This document shows positions 7,917 to 8,463 of a stretch of DNA of 8,463 nt, piece by piece (position 1 is the stretch's first letter; each line of letters opens with the position of its first letter). Source of the DNA: Verrucomicrobiota bacterium. GTDB lineage: Bacteria; Verrucomicrobiota; Verrucomicrobiia; Verrucomicrobiales; Akkermansiaceae. The stretch lies in contig JAPLUJ010000602.1 in NCBI GenBank assembly GCA_026397695.1, forward strand, positions 1-8,463, given 5' to 3'. Below the pieces are notes generated by a model. The model saw only the letters and a program-made list of their open reading frames with translations, did not search any database and was not told the DNA's origin. A program made the position numbers and the translations under genes.

Positions 7917-8463
7917 ATGAATGCCACAAAACTCCTCGCCCCGCTGCTCGGTCTTGCCGGGACTTTCTCCATCCATGCGGCAGCCTCCGCAGATTGGCTG
8001 CTTGATCCTTCGAGTTTCCAAGCGCGGATCCACCAAAACCGTGTCATCCGCCTCGCACCGAATGCGGCCACCGTTTCATTCGAAAACGTGATGACCGGGG
8101 AATCCATCATCCGCGGCGTGCGTCCCGAAGCACGCGTAATGTTAGATGGTGTCCGTTATGACATCGGCGGACTGGACGGCCAGCCGGTGCAGAATTTCCT
8201 CACAGTTGCAGAGCTTCATGGAGAATAGCGGATTGGCCATCCTCGAACACGATGGCTCATACCCCGGCGACACCTGTGCATCGACGAATCACCCGTTTCA
8301 TCGGGGTTTTGAGGACTCCCAATGGGTGCAATGGAAGGCCATCACCGACCTCTACAAATGGTGTCGCTCCAACGGAGTCTATCTGAACATCCCGGATTGG
8401 TATTTCCTGAGTGGTGGCACCAAAACGGGCATGGGCTACCGCGAAGTGAATTGGTCGCTGCCG
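7917..8463 (+). pseudogene. Secreted glycoside-hydrolase-like protein, deleted and frameshifted, 3' end outside window
   Basis: From ATG 7917 the product has a signal peptide (residues about 1-24, ending A-A-A-S-A), then the N-terminal domain DPSSFQARIHQN, IRLAPNAATVSFENVMTGES and VQNFLT, ending at a TAG at 8226-8228. From about 8203 the +1 frame is clearly coding: QLQSFMENSGLAILEHDGSY, PGDTCASTNHPFHRG, WKAITDLYKWCRSNGVYLNI and GMGYREVNW, open to the window edge. The second part looks like a TIM-barrel hydrolase region of alpha-galactosidase-like type, with Asp in E-H-D-G and P-D-W as candidate active-site residues; I cannot name the GH family. The N-terminal domain and this catalytic region should be far apart in an intact protein, so a large middle section seems missing, with the junction near 8198-8206. 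Family-level call is tentative; the frame break is plain. No SD is seen before the ATG. Confidence 0.7.

Noticed and set aside
7392..8036. 214-residue minus-strand open frame
   Set aside because: Antisense to the fucosidase C-terminal half and the start of the next gene, both of which have clear family sequence.

Overview
The window is GC-rich bacterial DNA. The gene set suggests a Verrucomicrobiota-like organism: a Gly-rich single-RRM protein, a pair of PilT-like ATPases, a YqjD/YqjE-like membrane pair, a large AsmA-like protein, and secreted glycoside hydrolases including a GH29 fucosidase. That taxonomic reading is inference from gene content, not proof. Start codons almost entirely lack Shine-Dalgarno sequences.

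Minus strand, 6700 down to 1. In transcription order this half holds an AsmA-like envelope protein (broken by one frameshift near 5050-5075), a DUF883/YqjD-like tail-anchored helical protein, a YqjE/holin-superfamily-3-like membrane protein, two PilT-type retraction ATPases, and an RRM RNA-binding protein whose 3' end runs off the window. The YqjE-like gene and the first pilT are 9 bases apart and probably share a transcript. The two pilT genes are separated by 105 bases containing a TTAGTGC-type heptamer tandem repeat and a perfect 13-bp inverted repeat. The theme is cell-envelope and type IV pilus machinery, with a probable separate RNA-binding regulator at the end.

Plus strand, 6878 to 8463. 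After a 177-base divergent intergenic region come a GH29 alpha-L-fucosidase gene and the start of a second large secreted glycoside-hydrolase-like gene. Both look like members of a carbohydrate-degradation locus for fucose-containing polysaccharides. Both are broken: the fucosidase lacks the segment expected to carry its K-H-H-D-G-F motif and changes frame, and the second gene jumps from its N-terminal domain into catalytic-region sequence in another frame.

The most notable pattern is that three consecutive genes (AsmA-like, fucosidase, second hydrolase) each carry one frame-changing lesion within about 3.2 kb, while the five genes at 1-4144 are intact as far as seen. This could be local gene decay or assembly error. 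The other items worth a check are the heptamer repeat with its inverted repeat, and a strong AAGGAG placed before a three-codon mini-ORF just upstream of the RRM gene, which itself has none. I see no CRISPR array, tRNA, rRNA, insertion sequence or clearly new defence system.
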